Virus record (IMG/VR): IMGVR_UViG_3300034355_000250
Coordinates: 1-37,815 of that record
DNA from: a virus
Length of the DNA stretch: 37,815 nt
Strand: one strand, 5' to 3'
The notes beneath the pieces were generated by a model. It saw nothing but the letters and a program-made list of their open reading frames with translations. It searched no databases and was not told the origin of the DNA. Each line of letters begins with the position of its first letter. The first letter of the stretch is position 1. The translations under genes and the position numbers were made by a program. Positions 30,464 through 37,248 of this stretch are shown here, piece after piece.

Positions 30464-32383
30464 ATGCCTATACTTTACATTGATTTTGAAACAAGAAGCG
30501 AATGTGACTTGCCTAAGCACGGCGTTTACAATTACGCGCAAGACTTGACCACTGACGTGCTGTGTATGTGCTACGCCTTTGATGATGGCAACGTGCAGAC
30601 ATGGACGCCTGATATGCCGTTTCCTGACAACGTTCGCAATCACGTTGGTGAAATACGGGCGCATAACGCCGCGTTTGAGCGTTTGATATTCTGGTACGTT
30701 CTACAAATAGATTTCAAGTTGGAGCAGTTTTACTGCACCGCTGTGCAAGCACGGGCAAATTGCCTTCCGGGCAGTCTTGAGGACGTTGGTCGCGCTATCT
30801 CTAGTGAGATGCGCAAAGACCACCGTGGCAAGATGTTAGTTAAGCAGTGCTGCACTCCTCCTTTTAACACCAAGCTGTTGCCTGAGCTTATCGAGTATTG
30901 CCGTCAAGACGTAAGAACCATGCGAGCAGTGTCGCAGTCGCTACGTCAGTTGACAAATGACGAGCTTGCAGACTATCACGTCAACGAGCGCATTAACGAC
31001 GCAGGTGTTCTCGTGGACGTTGACTTGTGCCGTGCCGCCATGCGCTACGCCGGTGTTGAGCTTGAGGAAATCCAATCTCGCGTCGTGGAGCTTACGGACG
31101 GTGCAATTAAGTCTGTTCGTTCACCGAAGATGCGCGAGTGGGTGCTTGAGCGCGTTGGTGAGTCTGCACGAGCGCTGATGTGGAATGGTGAGAAGTATTC
31201 TATCGACAAAAGCGTTCGCGCTAATTTGCTATTGATGGACGACCCTGAGGAAATTCCACCGCACGTTGCGGAGGTTATTCAGTGCGCGGATGACCTGTGG
31301 GCGTCGTCTGTGGCGAAGTTTAGCCGTCTGCTTTCTCTTGCAGATTTTGAAGACCATCGTGTGCGTGGTGCGTTTGTGTTCAACGGCGGGTCGGCAACTG
31401 GTCGAGCGTCGTCGTATGGTGCGCAGGTGCATAACTTCACGCGTAAATGCGCTAAAGAGCCACAGCGAGTGCGTGATGATATGGTCATAGGGCGTGACAT
31501 TGTTCCGGTGCATGGTAAGCGTGTGACGGACGTTTTAAAGGGTATGCTTCGCCCTGCGTTGATGCCTGCCGTCGGTAATGTTTTTGTGGTAGCAGATTGG
31601 GCGGGTATTGAAGCGCGTGTGACGCCGTGGGCGAGTTTGCAGCATGGCAGTGAGGATGTGCTTGATGTGTTTCGCAGTGGTGAGGACATTTACGTTCGCG
31701 CCGCTGCTGGTATCTTTAATCGTCCAATGGATATGATAACGCCTGACCAACGTCAGATTGGTAAGGTGGCTATTTTGTCGTGCGGCTATATGGGTGGCGC
31801 GGGCGCGTTTGGCGCGATGGGTAAAGCGTATGGTATCTCACTGCCTGAAGCTGAGGCTAAACGTACCGTTGACGCGTGGCGTCGCAGTAACTCATGGGCG
31901 GTGCAGTATTGGGGTGAGCTTGAGCGAGCGTATATGTGCGCCATGCGCCATAAAGGTCGTGAGTTTACCGCTGGTCGCGTGACGTATCTGTTTGATGGTG
32001 CGAATTTGTGGTACGCCCTGCCGTCTGGTCGGGTGCTATGCTATCCGTCAGCATATATTGAAGACGGGTCAGTATCTTACGCTAAGGCGGCGTGGAAACC
32101 CGCTGCTGATGCAGTCGAATGGCCGCGAGCTAGGCTATGGGCTGGACTCGCTTGTGAGAATATTACACAGGCGATTGCAAATGATTTACTTCGTGACGCT
32201 TTGCGTCGAATCGGGCATACTGTCGTGCTTCACGTTCACGACGAAATTGTGCTGGAAGTGAAAAAAGAAGACGCGGAAAGCGCCGCGCAAGACTTGGAAA
32301 CCGTGATGTGTAGCGCCCCTGCGTGGGCAGAAGGTCTACCCTTAGCGGTTGGTGTATCAACATTAGAGAGATATGGAAAATGA
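30464..32383 (+). CDS. DNA polymerase, family A, with 3'-5' exonuclease
   Basis: A 639-residue phage Pol A. Exonuclease motifs: YIDFETRSE (Asp7, Glu9), AHNAAFERL (about 66-74) and YCRQDVRTM (about 145-153). Polymerase motif A is VVADWAGIEARV (Asp about 378), motif B RQIGKVAILSCGYMGGAGAF (about 430-449) and motif C VLHVHDEIVLEV (near 590). It replicates the phage genome. ATG 30464 is the only start that keeps Exo I whole, so its odd upstream hairpin must be part of the leader. Its stop overlaps the ATG of the primase-helicase (ATGA). Confidence 0.96.
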   Translation: MPILYIDFETRSECDLPKHGVYNYAQDLTTDVLCMCYAFDDGNVQTWTPDMPFPDNVRNHVGEIRAHNAAFERLIFWYVLQIDFKLEQFYCTAVQARANCLPGSLEDVGRAISSEMRKDHRGKMLVKQCCTPPFNTKLLPELIEYCRQDVRTMRAVSQSLRQLTNDELADYHVNERINDAGVLVDVDLCRAAMRYAGVELEEIQSRVVELTDGAIKSVRSPKMREWVLERVGESARALMWNGEKYSIDKSVRANLLLMDDPEEIPPHVAEVIQCADDLWASSVAKFSRLLSLADFEDHRVRGAFVFNGGSATGRASSYGAQVHNFTRKCAKEPQRVRDDMVIGRDIVPVHGKRVTDVLKGMLRPALMPAVGNVFVVADWAGIEARVTPWASLQHGSEDVLDVFRSGEDIYVRAAAGIFNRPMDMITPDQRQIGKVAILSCGYMGGAGAFGAMGKAYGISLPEAEAKRTVDAWRRSNSWAVQYWGELERAYMCAMRHKGREFTAGRVTYLFDGANLWYALPSGRVLCYPSAYIEDGSVSYAKAAWKPAADAVEWPRARLWAGLACENITQAIANDLLRDALRRIGHTVVLHVHDEIVLEVKKEDAESAAQDLETVMCSAPAWAEGLPLAVGVSTLERYGK

Positions 32384-34656
32384 ATTTTATTACTTACTTG
32401 GAGCGTATCGCGCCTGAAGGCGAAAGTATCCTTTTGGTCAAACAAATTGCTAAAGATAACGGTCAGTTTGCATGGCCTGCTTATCTTCCTTCTCGATACG
32501 ACGGCAAAGGCGCGTGGTATGGCAATACCGCGTCGTTTATCACGTCACGTTTTAAAGATGGTAAACCGTCTGCGAGTGCGGGCAACTGCGAGTACGTTGC
32601 TTTCCTCGTGCTTGATGACATTGGCACCAAGAGTTTGCGTCCTCCTATCGAGCCGACATGGATAATGGAAACCTCACCGCAGAATTACCAGTGGGGCTAC
32701 ACGTTTGCTTTAGATGATATGCCAACTAAAGGTGAGTTTAGCGCCGCTATTAAAGCAATCGCTGACGCGGGCTATACTGACAGTGGCGCGATTAATCCCG
32801 TGCGTAATTTTCGCCTTCCTGCGTCAGTGAATTTGAAGCCTGACCGTGCGGCGTTTAAGTCTATCCTTGTTGAGTTTCACCCTGAGCGTGAATTTACGCT
32901 CGACCAAATTTGCTCGGCGCTTAACGTTCACCCGTCGGCGGCTGACACGGCGACAGTGCGCCCGATTGCTATCATCGACACAGGTAACGATGACGTGCTG
33001 GAGTGGCTATCTTCGCGTGGTGACGTGATGGAGTCCGCTAACGCTGAGGGGTGGGTTGGCGTTGTTTGCCCTAACCACGCTGAGCATACTGATGGTCAGT
33101 TGATGGGCAGATACCATCCGCTCAACCGCGCTTACTGTTGCTTTCATGGTCATTGCTCGTCGTGGGATAGCCGTGCTTACCTCGCGTGGGTAGCTGAGAT
33201 GGGCGGCCCTAAACATTCACATGGTCTTCGTGAAGAAATACTCGCGGAGGTGATGCACACCGCCATTAACAAACTCGAGCCCACTGATATGTTCAGCACT
33301 GACGCGGCGGCGGCTATCATTGCAGAAGTCGAGCAGAAGGAAATCGCACGGCTTGAAAAGGCGGAGTGGTATCAACGCTTTGCTTACGTCATGTCAGACG
33401 ATTCCTACTTTGATTTGCAAAACCGTCGTGAATTTTCACGTCAGACGTTCAACGCCGTGTTTCGTCATGTGCCGTGCAAAAGTATTCACTCTGACCGTAA
33501 GATAGAAGCCGCCATGAGCTTTGACGAGAACCGTCAGGTGATGGGCGCTAGAGTGCTGGCAGGTATCACCTTTGCCGCTGGTGACTCGGTAATTGCTATG
33601 CGTGATGGTGAATTGTATGGCAACCGCTGGCGTGATGCCCGCCCAGATTCATCTCGTGGCGGAAATTTGGGTGGCAATATATCCTTGTGGCTTGACCACT
33701 GTAAATCGCTTGTTCCAGACGAGCGTGAGCTGGAACACATTTGGGATTACATGGCGTTTAAGGTGCAGAATCCACGCGTTAAGATTAACCACGCAATTCT
33801 TCACGCCGGCGGTCAAGGTATTGGTAAGGATACGATGTATGCGCCGTTTATTTACGCCGTGTGCGGACCTCACTTGCGCAATTATTCGCTCATGTCTACT
33901 GACACCATTCAATCTGCGTGGGGTTATCATTTAGAAGCAGAGGTTATTGTTATTAATGAGCTTAAAGAAGCCGACAGCGCCGCGCGTAGAATGCTAGCCA
34001 ACAAACTCAAGCCTGTTATCGCCGCGCCACCTGAGATGCTATCCGTTAACCGTAAAGGCCTTGCCCCGTATAACCTTGTAAACCGTCTTGCCGTGCTTGC
34101 GTTCTCTAATGACCGTGTACCGTTGTCGCTTGAATCGGGTGACCGTCGTTGGTTTGCTACTTGGAGTACGGCGGAGCGTCTTGCGCCGCAATCAGCTACC
34201 GCTATATGGAAATGGTTTAATGACGGCGGTGGCTATGACCTTATCGCCAACTGGTTGTTCTTGCGTGATGTGTCGGCGTTCAATCCTGCTGCGCCTGCGC
34301 CTATGACAGACTTTAAAATGTCACTTGTGCAGAATAGTCTGTCCGCTGTTGAGTCGTCGCTTCTTGACATGATTACGCTGCGTATGGGTGAGTTTGCATC
34401 CGGTGTGATTGCCTCTCCCTTTCAAGCCATTTGTGAACGCGCCGCTATGTCGTTTGGCAGTAAACAATTTCCACCTGCTGCTTTGTTTCATGCACTTGAA
34501 GAAGCTGGGTGGGCTGATAAGGGAATGTGCAATTCGCGCTCGTCTAAGACTAAAAAACACATTTTCTGCGCACCTGAGTTTGCGCACATGAGCAAGTCTG
34601 CGCTGCGTGATATGGCAGAGCAAAAACCTGTTGCAAAAGTTGTAGCGATTAAGTAG
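32380..34656 (+). CDS. Primase-helicase (AEP-like primase, zinc finger, SF3 helicase)
   Basis: A 758-residue replication protein. The N-terminal third looks like a RepB-type archaeo-eukaryotic primase: FLVLDDIG (about 75-82), WIMETSPQNYQWGY (about 94-107) and NPVRNFRLPASVNLKP (about 139-154). A Cys/His finger follows (CPNHAEHTDG at about 230 and CCFHGHC at about 253-259). The SF3 helicase has Walker A HAGGQGIGKDT (about 475-485), Walker B VIVINELKEAD (about 522-532) and a later Arg-rich SGDRRWFATWS. The ATG at 32380 overlaps the polymerase stop. With the polymerase and the iterons it forms a plasmid-like initiation set. Confidence 0.92.
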   Translation: MNFITYLERIAPEGESILLVKQIAKDNGQFAWPAYLPSRYDGKGAWYGNTASFITSRFKDGKPSASAGNCEYVAFLVLDDIGTKSLRPPIEPTWIMETSPQNYQWGYTFALDDMPTKGEFSAAIKAIADAGYTDSGAINPVRNFRLPASVNLKPDRAAFKSILVEFHPEREFTLDQICSALNVHPSAADTATVRPIAIIDTGNDDVLEWLSSRGDVMESANAEGWVGVVCPNHAEHTDGQLMGRYHPLNRAYCCFHGHCSSWDSRAYLAWVAEMGGPKHSHGLREEILAEVMHTAINKLEPTDMFSTDAAAAIIAEVEQKEIARLEKAEWYQRFAYVMSDDSYFDLQNRREFSRQTFNAVFRHVPCKSIHSDRKIEAAMSFDENRQVMGARVLAGITFAAGDSVIAMRDGELYGNRWRDARPDSSRGGNLGGNISLWLDHCKSLVPDERELEHIWDYMAFKVQNPRVKINHAILHAGGQGIGKDTMYAPFIYAVCGPHLRNYSLMSTDTIQSAWGYHLEAEVIVINELKEADSAARRMLANKLKPVIAAPPEMLSVNRKGLAPYNLVNRLAVLAFSNDRVPLSLESGDRRWFATWSTAERLAPQSATAIWKWFNDGGGYDLIANWLFLRDVSAFNPAAPAPMTDFKMSLVQNSLSAVESSLLDMITLRMGEFASGVIASPFQAICERAAMSFGSKQFPPAALFHALEEAGWADKGMCNSRSSKTKKHIFCAPEFAHMSKSALRDMAEQKPVAKVVAIK

Positions 34657-34664
34657 ACTATCGT

Positions 34665-34686
34665 TAACAATTCTCTCTAATTGTTA
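34665..34686. other. Inverted repeat after the primase-helicase gene
   Basis: TAACAATT (34665-34672), loop CTCTCT, AATTGTTA (34679-34686). It lies just after the stop and before the terminator. The motif AACAATTAGAG on its lower strand also occurs in the leader of the first rightward early gene (27943), and a similar AACAATAGAGAG is in the ArdA leader. This suggests a shared leader element or a decoy. Confidence 0.5.
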
Positions 34687-34695
34687 GTTCATGTG

Positions 34696-34733
34696 TTCCT
34701 CAATTATCGGCTCGGATGATTGGGGAATTTTTT
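34696..34733 (+). terminator. Intrinsic terminator of the replication operon
   Basis: A 13-bp stem with two G-T pairs: TTCCTCAATTATC (34696-34708), loop GGCTCG, GATGATTGGGGAA (34715-34727), then six T. It is strong and faces rightward, 40 bases after the primase-helicase stop. Confidence 0.9.
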
Positions 34734-34740
34734 AGCTATG

Positions 34741-35035
34741 AATAAAACGCCTTGAAAGATAGCAGAGTCCTTACTATAACTCTAAGCGCTTAGAGGTATA
34801 GTATAATGCGCGAAAGCGGGGAAACCTCGGTAAAGCCGGCAATTGCAAATCGATGTGTAATTGTTTGGAAGAAGTAACGGGCGTTTTATTGATAGTTAAT
34901 GCGTAGGCTGATATGCTATGGAACGGGGTAGAAGCCCAAAAGCCTAGTGGAGTGTTACTGTAGGAGTAACTATCTCGAAAGAGTAAGCGTGTGTTAAACA
35001 GCACCACAAGCCGGAGATTAGCACCGGCAACTATC
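34741..35035 (+). ncRNA. Candidate structured RNA, about 300 nt, unidentified
   Basis: No convincing gene lies here on either strand, yet many arms are complementary. Long-range: AATAAAACGCC (34741-34751) with GGCGTTTTATT (34880-34890), 11 perfect pairs; GATAGTTA (34891-34898) with TAACTATC (34967-34974), 8 pairs; TAGGCT (34904-34909) with AGCCTA (34941-34946). Local: a 15-pair hairpin at 34772-34803 with one mismatch; CGGGG-AAA-CCTCG at 34817-34829, or CGC-GAAA-GCG at 34809-34818; CAATTGC with GTAATTG (34840-34863); GGG/CCC around TAGAAG (34926-34937); CTC-GAAA-GAG (34974-34983); GTGTT/AGCAC (34991-35004); GCCGG/CCGGC (35010-35028). AACTATC at 35029 is a second partner for GATAGTT, so two states are possible. 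I could not assign it to group I or II introns, tmRNA or RNase P. Confidence 0.6.
34752..34780 (+). promoter_or_regulatory. Sigma-70-like promoter inside the RNA locus
   Basis: TTGAAA (34752-34757), 17 bases, TATAAC (34775-34780): five of six matches in each box. The -10 box lies in the left arm of the 32-base palindrome at 34772-34803, which would cover the start site, so the palindrome could be an operator. A perfect TATAAT is also present at 34802-34807 without a -35. If this promoter is used, the RNA would lose the 34741-34751 arm, so either a longer RNA starts upstream or the arm pairing is accidental. Confidence 0.5.
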
Positions 35036-35069
35036 ATTTTCAAGAATTCAGAAAAAATTTTGGCATTTG

Positions 35070-35107
35070 GTTTCGTGGCAAAAATTTGCAAATCGTTTCG
35101 TGGCAAA
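35070..35107 (+). repeat. Two 13-bp direct repeats GTTTCGTGGCAAA
   Basis: GTTTCGTGGCAAA at 35070-35082 and 35095-35107, 25 bases apart, each followed by an A/T run. TTGCAAATCG between them (35086-35095) also occurs in the hairpin loop region of the RNA locus (34843-34852). They are candidate protein-binding repeats. Confidence 0.75.
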
Positions 35108-35192
35108 TTTTTGACGTTCATTAGATTTGAAATCCTGTACATCCCCAAATTTGAAAATCCGACCTTATCAAATAACCATCAAATAAGATTTT

Positions 35193-35210
35193 GCGCGTGA
35201 TTTTACGCGC
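35193..35210. other. GC-rich inverted repeat
   Basis: GCGCGT (35193-35198), loop GATTTT, ACGCGC (35205-35210), followed by alternating GCGCGC. No T-run follows on the plus strand; on the minus strand AAAATCTTATT follows. It could be a weak hairpin or a binding site. Confidence 0.4.
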
Positions 35211-35346
35211 GCGCCTGGCATTGTATAGTGTGTTTTTATAGCCTTTATTGGCTTGCTGTAATCTGATTGAATGGTAGGTGATAGGCTAGTATTGCTTAAC
35301 TATTTATTGCAGTCTATAGGCCATTGTAGGCCGTTAAATGATAGGT

Positions 35347-35371
35347 AATAAAAAAGGCCCGTTAAGGCCTT
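35347..35371 (-). terminator. Second intrinsic terminator of the leftward operon
   Basis: Read leftward: AAGGCC, loop TTAACG, GGCCTT, then a run of T (the A-run at 35348-35353 on the plus strand). It backs up the terminator at 35389-35412. Confidence 0.75.
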
Positions 35372-35388
35372 GCTATTGTTTCAGGCAA

Positions 35389-35412
35389 TAAAAAAAGCGG
35401 ACTTTCGTCCGC
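35389..35412 (-). terminator. Intrinsic terminator of the anti-defence operon
   Basis: Read leftward: GCGGAC, GAAA tetraloop, GTCCGC and a run of seven to eight T. It lies nine bases after the stop of the 20-residue peptide gene. Strong stem, stable loop and T-run make the call firm. Confidence 0.9.
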
Positions 35413-35420
35413 CTTCTTGT

Positions 35421-35483
35421 TTAGTTTTCTAGTAGTATCGCCAGGACAGCGAATTTAACTAGAATTAGGAATATTATTATCAT
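35421..35483 (-). CDS. 20-residue hydrophobic membrane peptide
   Basis: ATG 35483 overlaps the stop of the 77-residue gene (ATGA) and the frame ends at TAA 35421-35423, just before a strong terminator. The peptide is almost all Ile, Leu, Phe and Val with one Lys (IIIFLILVKFAVLAILL), a single membrane helix. Place, coupling and terminator support a real gene. It resembles small toxic or regulatory membrane peptides only in form. Confidence 0.55.
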   Translation of the reverse strand: MIIIFLILVKFAVLAILLEN

Positions 35484-35713
35484 CTTTCAACCCCAAAAAA
35501 TTGAAGTATTGAAAATTGTATATCTCTAATGTCGTTTAAATCGTCGCTGTTTAAACCAAAATCCTCACAAAACAGCGTTTCGTTTAAATCGTCATAATAC
35601 CACTCACAAGTTAAACAATTTTCTAACTGTAAACGTAATTTTAAAGCAACGTTTACGCCGTAAAGATTTTCTATTTTATTAATGGCGTTTTTAATGTAGT
35701 CAATTGTAATCAT
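35480..35713 (-). CDS. Small acidic protein, anti-defence operon (77 aa)
   Basis: A 77-residue acidic protein (about a quarter Asp/Glu in the C-terminal half: WYYDDLNETLFCEDFGLNSDDLNDIRDI). ATG 35713 overlaps the preceding stop (TAATG) with AAGGTG upstream. High acidity beside ArdA raises the possibility of another DNA mimic, but this is inference. Confidence 0.7.
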   Translation of the reverse strand: MITIDYIKNAINKIENLYGVNVALKLRLQLENCLTCEWYYDDLNETLFCEDFGLNSDDLNDIRDIQFSILQFFGVER

Positions 35714-35949
35714 TATTGCACCTTTAGTATGTTTTGCTTATACGCGCGAATATAACCTTTAAGTCTATCCATGTTTTTACTATAAACAATTAAGCCACAC
35801 GGCAAAACGCTCGATAAGATAGTGACGCCGTTATAGTTTGCGCCGTTGATATATTCGCCCCTATAGAATACCGACCATGAACAACTAATAATATTGGTTG
35901 AGCTGCGCCGGTATGCTAAGGTGTTTTGATAGCGTTTTGATATTTTCAT
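35713..35949 (-). CDS. Small basic protein, anti-defence operon (78 aa)
   Basis: A 78-residue protein with a basic C-terminus (VYSKNMDRLKGYIRAYKQNILKVQ) and a Ser/Tyr-rich front (SSTNIISCSWSVFYRGEYINGANYNGVTIL). Pattern suggests a small alpha/beta fold. Function not recognised; it sits in a run of unknown genes behind ArdA. Confidence 0.68.
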   Translation of the reverse strand: MKISKRYQNTLAYRRSSTNIISCSWSVFYRGEYINGANYNGVTILSSVLPCGLIVYSKNMDRLKGYIRAYKQNILKVQ

Positions 35950-35953
35950 TTTA

Positions 35954-36172
35954 TTAATTCCAGGTATCGACGTAAATTTTTACGCCTTTAATAATGATAT
36001 AGCACAACGCTACATTAGAATAGCAAGTCGCGTAAACGCGATATTCTTTGTTACCTACCAGTGCTTTTCTACCAGTGTTTAGCTTTTTACCGTAACCGGT
36101 CGCCGTTTGCATTAACCCGCGCGTGTGATACCACATAGGGGCGTCAATAAATTCTAGGTATATAGTCGTCAT
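35954..36172 (-). CDS. Small protein, anti-defence operon (72 aa)
   Basis: A 72-residue protein (TIYLEFIDAPMWYHTRGLMQTATGYGKKLNTGRKALVGNKEYRVYATCYSN). The TGYGKKLNTGRK phrase followed by a YRVYATCYSN strand and an IIIKGVKIYV strand suggests a compact beta fold of unknown function. ATG overlaps the preceding stop (TAATG). Confidence 0.68.
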   Translation of the reverse strand: MTTIYLEFIDAPMWYHTRGLMQTATGYGKKLNTGRKALVGNKEYRVYATCYSNVALCYIIIKGVKIYVDTWN

Positions 36173-36438
36173 TAGTTGTCTACCCCATACTCAATAGCAA
36201 ACAAGGGCCGGCGCGTAGAACGTTCTATAATAACGATATTATATTGGTCGTCATCAATTGCGCATTTACCCGCGCTTTTATCAGTTAAAAAACCGTTATC
36301 ACGAAAATATTTTAGTAGTTTTCGCGCGTTCCAGTGTATTGCATCGGCGTCAATATCTCCCGCGTCATACCACGCGTTCCAAGTGTAACCGTCGCATTCG
36401 CGCCACGCGTCAATTGATAAAACTCTATATGTTTTCAT
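36172..36438 (-). CDS. Small protein after ArdA (88 aa)
   Basis: An 88-residue protein with many aromatic and acidic residues (SIDAWRECDGYTWNAWYDAGDID, then ARKLLKYFRDNGFLTDKSAGKCAIDDDQYNIVIIE). AAAGG precedes ATG 36438. The pattern is typical of small accessory proteins found with antirestriction genes on mobile elements, but I cannot name a family. Confidence 0.7.
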   Translation of the reverse strand: MKTYRVLSIDAWRECDGYTWNAWYDAGDIDADAIHWNARKLLKYFRDNGFLTDKSAGKCAIDDDQYNIVIIERSTRRPLFAIEYGVDN

Positions 36439-36519
36439 TGTTTAGCCTTTATTTTTATTAGGTGCAAAATTACACCGCATAACGCGCGACGTTAACCACG
36501 CGTTATACGTTAAAATCTT
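36439..36519. other. Gap after ArdA with inverted repeats
   Basis: ATAACGCG (36479-36486) and CGCGTTAT (36499-36506) form an 8-bp inverted repeat with a 12-base loop. GGTGCAAAATTACACC next to it is a second, imperfect one. They lie between ArdA and the following leftward gene and may be RNA hairpins that set relative expression, or a protein-binding site. Confidence 0.45.
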
Positions 36520-37002
36520 TTACCAGTTATTAGAAAAATAATGGCCTTTTGATTCTACATAGTCAAACATTAACGTTTTAGCGGCAACTTGCCAGTCAAC
36601 ATGGCAAAATGGCCATTGTTCACTAATGTCATTTAAGTATCCGCACTGGTCGGCCATATCGTAGGCAAAATCACTATCACTATCATATTGACCTTGATAC
36701 GCGTCGATAATTGAATCGAGTGGTATCTCACAATCAAGCCCCGCATCAATGACGTACTTGTTATCAGATAAACACGCGTTAACGTAATAATAGACTTCTT
36801 GCATATCGATACATTCATGGCAATAGTTTTTGTGTATGTCATCAAAATCCTGAAACATCAATTCAGGGTCAATTTCATCATTGTGCAATTCCTTGCACGC
36901 GTCGATAAATTGTTCCGCGTCGATATAATCGGTTAATGTTAGCCACGCGCCGGCGATTGACCCGTTGCTATATTTCGCATACGTTCCAACGTAAATTTTC
37001 AT
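36520..37002 (-). CDS. ardA: ArdA-family antirestriction protein
   Basis: A 160-residue, very acidic protein beginning KIYVGTYAKYSNGSIAGAWLTLTDY, then FIDACKELHNDEIDPELMFQDFDDI. This is the classic ArdA opening (IYVxTYxxYxxG, GxWxxL, and the ELHxDExDPELMFQD block). ArdA proteins are elongated DNA mimics that bind and block type I restriction enzymes when foreign DNA enters. Length matches the family. It is read leftward from a promoter near 37250 and leads a run of unknown small genes. Confidence 0.92.
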   Translation of the reverse strand: MKIYVGTYAKYSNGSIAGAWLTLTDYIDAEQFIDACKELHNDEIDPELMFQDFDDIHKNYCHECIDMQEVYYYVNACLSDNKYVIDAGLDCEIPLDSIIDAYQGQYDSDSDFAYDMADQCGYLNDISEQWPFCHVDWQVAAKTLMFDYVESKGHYFSNNW

Positions 37003-37033
37003 GTTATTGCTCTCTCTCTATTGTTAATTGGTA

Positions 37034-37056
37034 GCGCGGTCATCTCGCGACCGCGC
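37034..37056 (-). other. GC-rich hairpin between the membrane gene and ArdA
   Basis: GCGCGGTC (37034-37041), loop ATCTCGC, GACCGCGC (37049-37056), an 8-bp all-strong stem in an AT-rich region. No T-run follows leftward, so it may be an RNA processing or stability element that separates the membrane gene from ardA rather than a terminator. Confidence 0.6.
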
Positions 37057-37066
37057 GGGTTAAATG

Positions 37067-37195
37067 TTATTTGCTTAATGTAATACCTGATTGAGTGAAG
37101 TTAACGCGGTATTGCATCGCGTTGGATAAAACAATTGTAATTAACGCGACAATGGCAATTGACGCGAGTAAAGATAAAGATAATGTTTTAATCAT
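37067..37195 (-). CDS. Small membrane protein, first gene of the anti-defence operon (42 aa)
   Basis: A 42-residue protein with one long hydrophobic segment (LSLSLLASIAIVALITIVLS) and a short tail (NAMQYRVNFTQSGITLSK). AGGATTG lies nine bases before ATG 37195, and a strong promoter lies upstream, so it is the first gene read. It is either membrane-anchored or has a signal sequence. Confidence 0.7.
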   Translation of the reverse strand: MIKTLSLSLLASIAIVALITIVLSNAMQYRVNFTQSGITLSK

Positions 37196-37220
37196 GTAGG
37201 CAATCCTCAAAAGTGTAAAC

Positions 37221-37240
37221 AGTCGTCGGAATTGACGACT
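37221..37240. promoter_or_regulatory. Operator-like inverted repeat in the leader
   Basis: AGTCGTC (37221-37227), spacer GGAATT, GACGACT (37234-37240), a perfect 7-bp inverted repeat placed over the expected first transcribed bases of the leftward operon. It could be a repressor site or a 5'-end hairpin. Confidence 0.55.
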
Positions 37241-37248
37241 TGCTAAAC

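Larger units (their letters stand above)
35036..35420. other. Gene-free region between the RNA locus and the anti-defence operon
   Basis: I see no convincing gene on either strand. It holds AT-rich sequence, 13-bp direct repeats (35070-35107), a GCGCGT/ACGCGC inverted repeat around GATTTT (35193-35210), a cluster of TAGGY words at 35273-35345 (TAGGTG, TAGGCT, TAGGCC twice, TAGGTA) that resemble the GTAGGYRGT iterons near 37300, and two leftward terminators. It may hold regulatory or origin-related sites. Confidence 0.55.

Noticed and set aside
34921-34960. TnpB/IscB guide RNA
   Set aside because: A weak local likeness only. There is no TnpB or IscB gene in the window and structured sequence continues past the point where a guide would begin.
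34741-35035. Group I or group II intron
   Set aside because: CGGGGAAACCT recalls a group I P4-P5 segment, but I could not find the matching P7/P3 core or a group II domain V, and no gene is interrupted here.
34774-35148. Minus-strand 124-residue frame across the RNA locus
   Set aside because: It has no ribosome site and random-looking composition, and the many helices explain the sequence constraint better.
34657-35420. tRNA gene
   Set aside because: Several hairpins are present but no cloverleaf with a T-loop GTTCRA and acceptor stem could be built.
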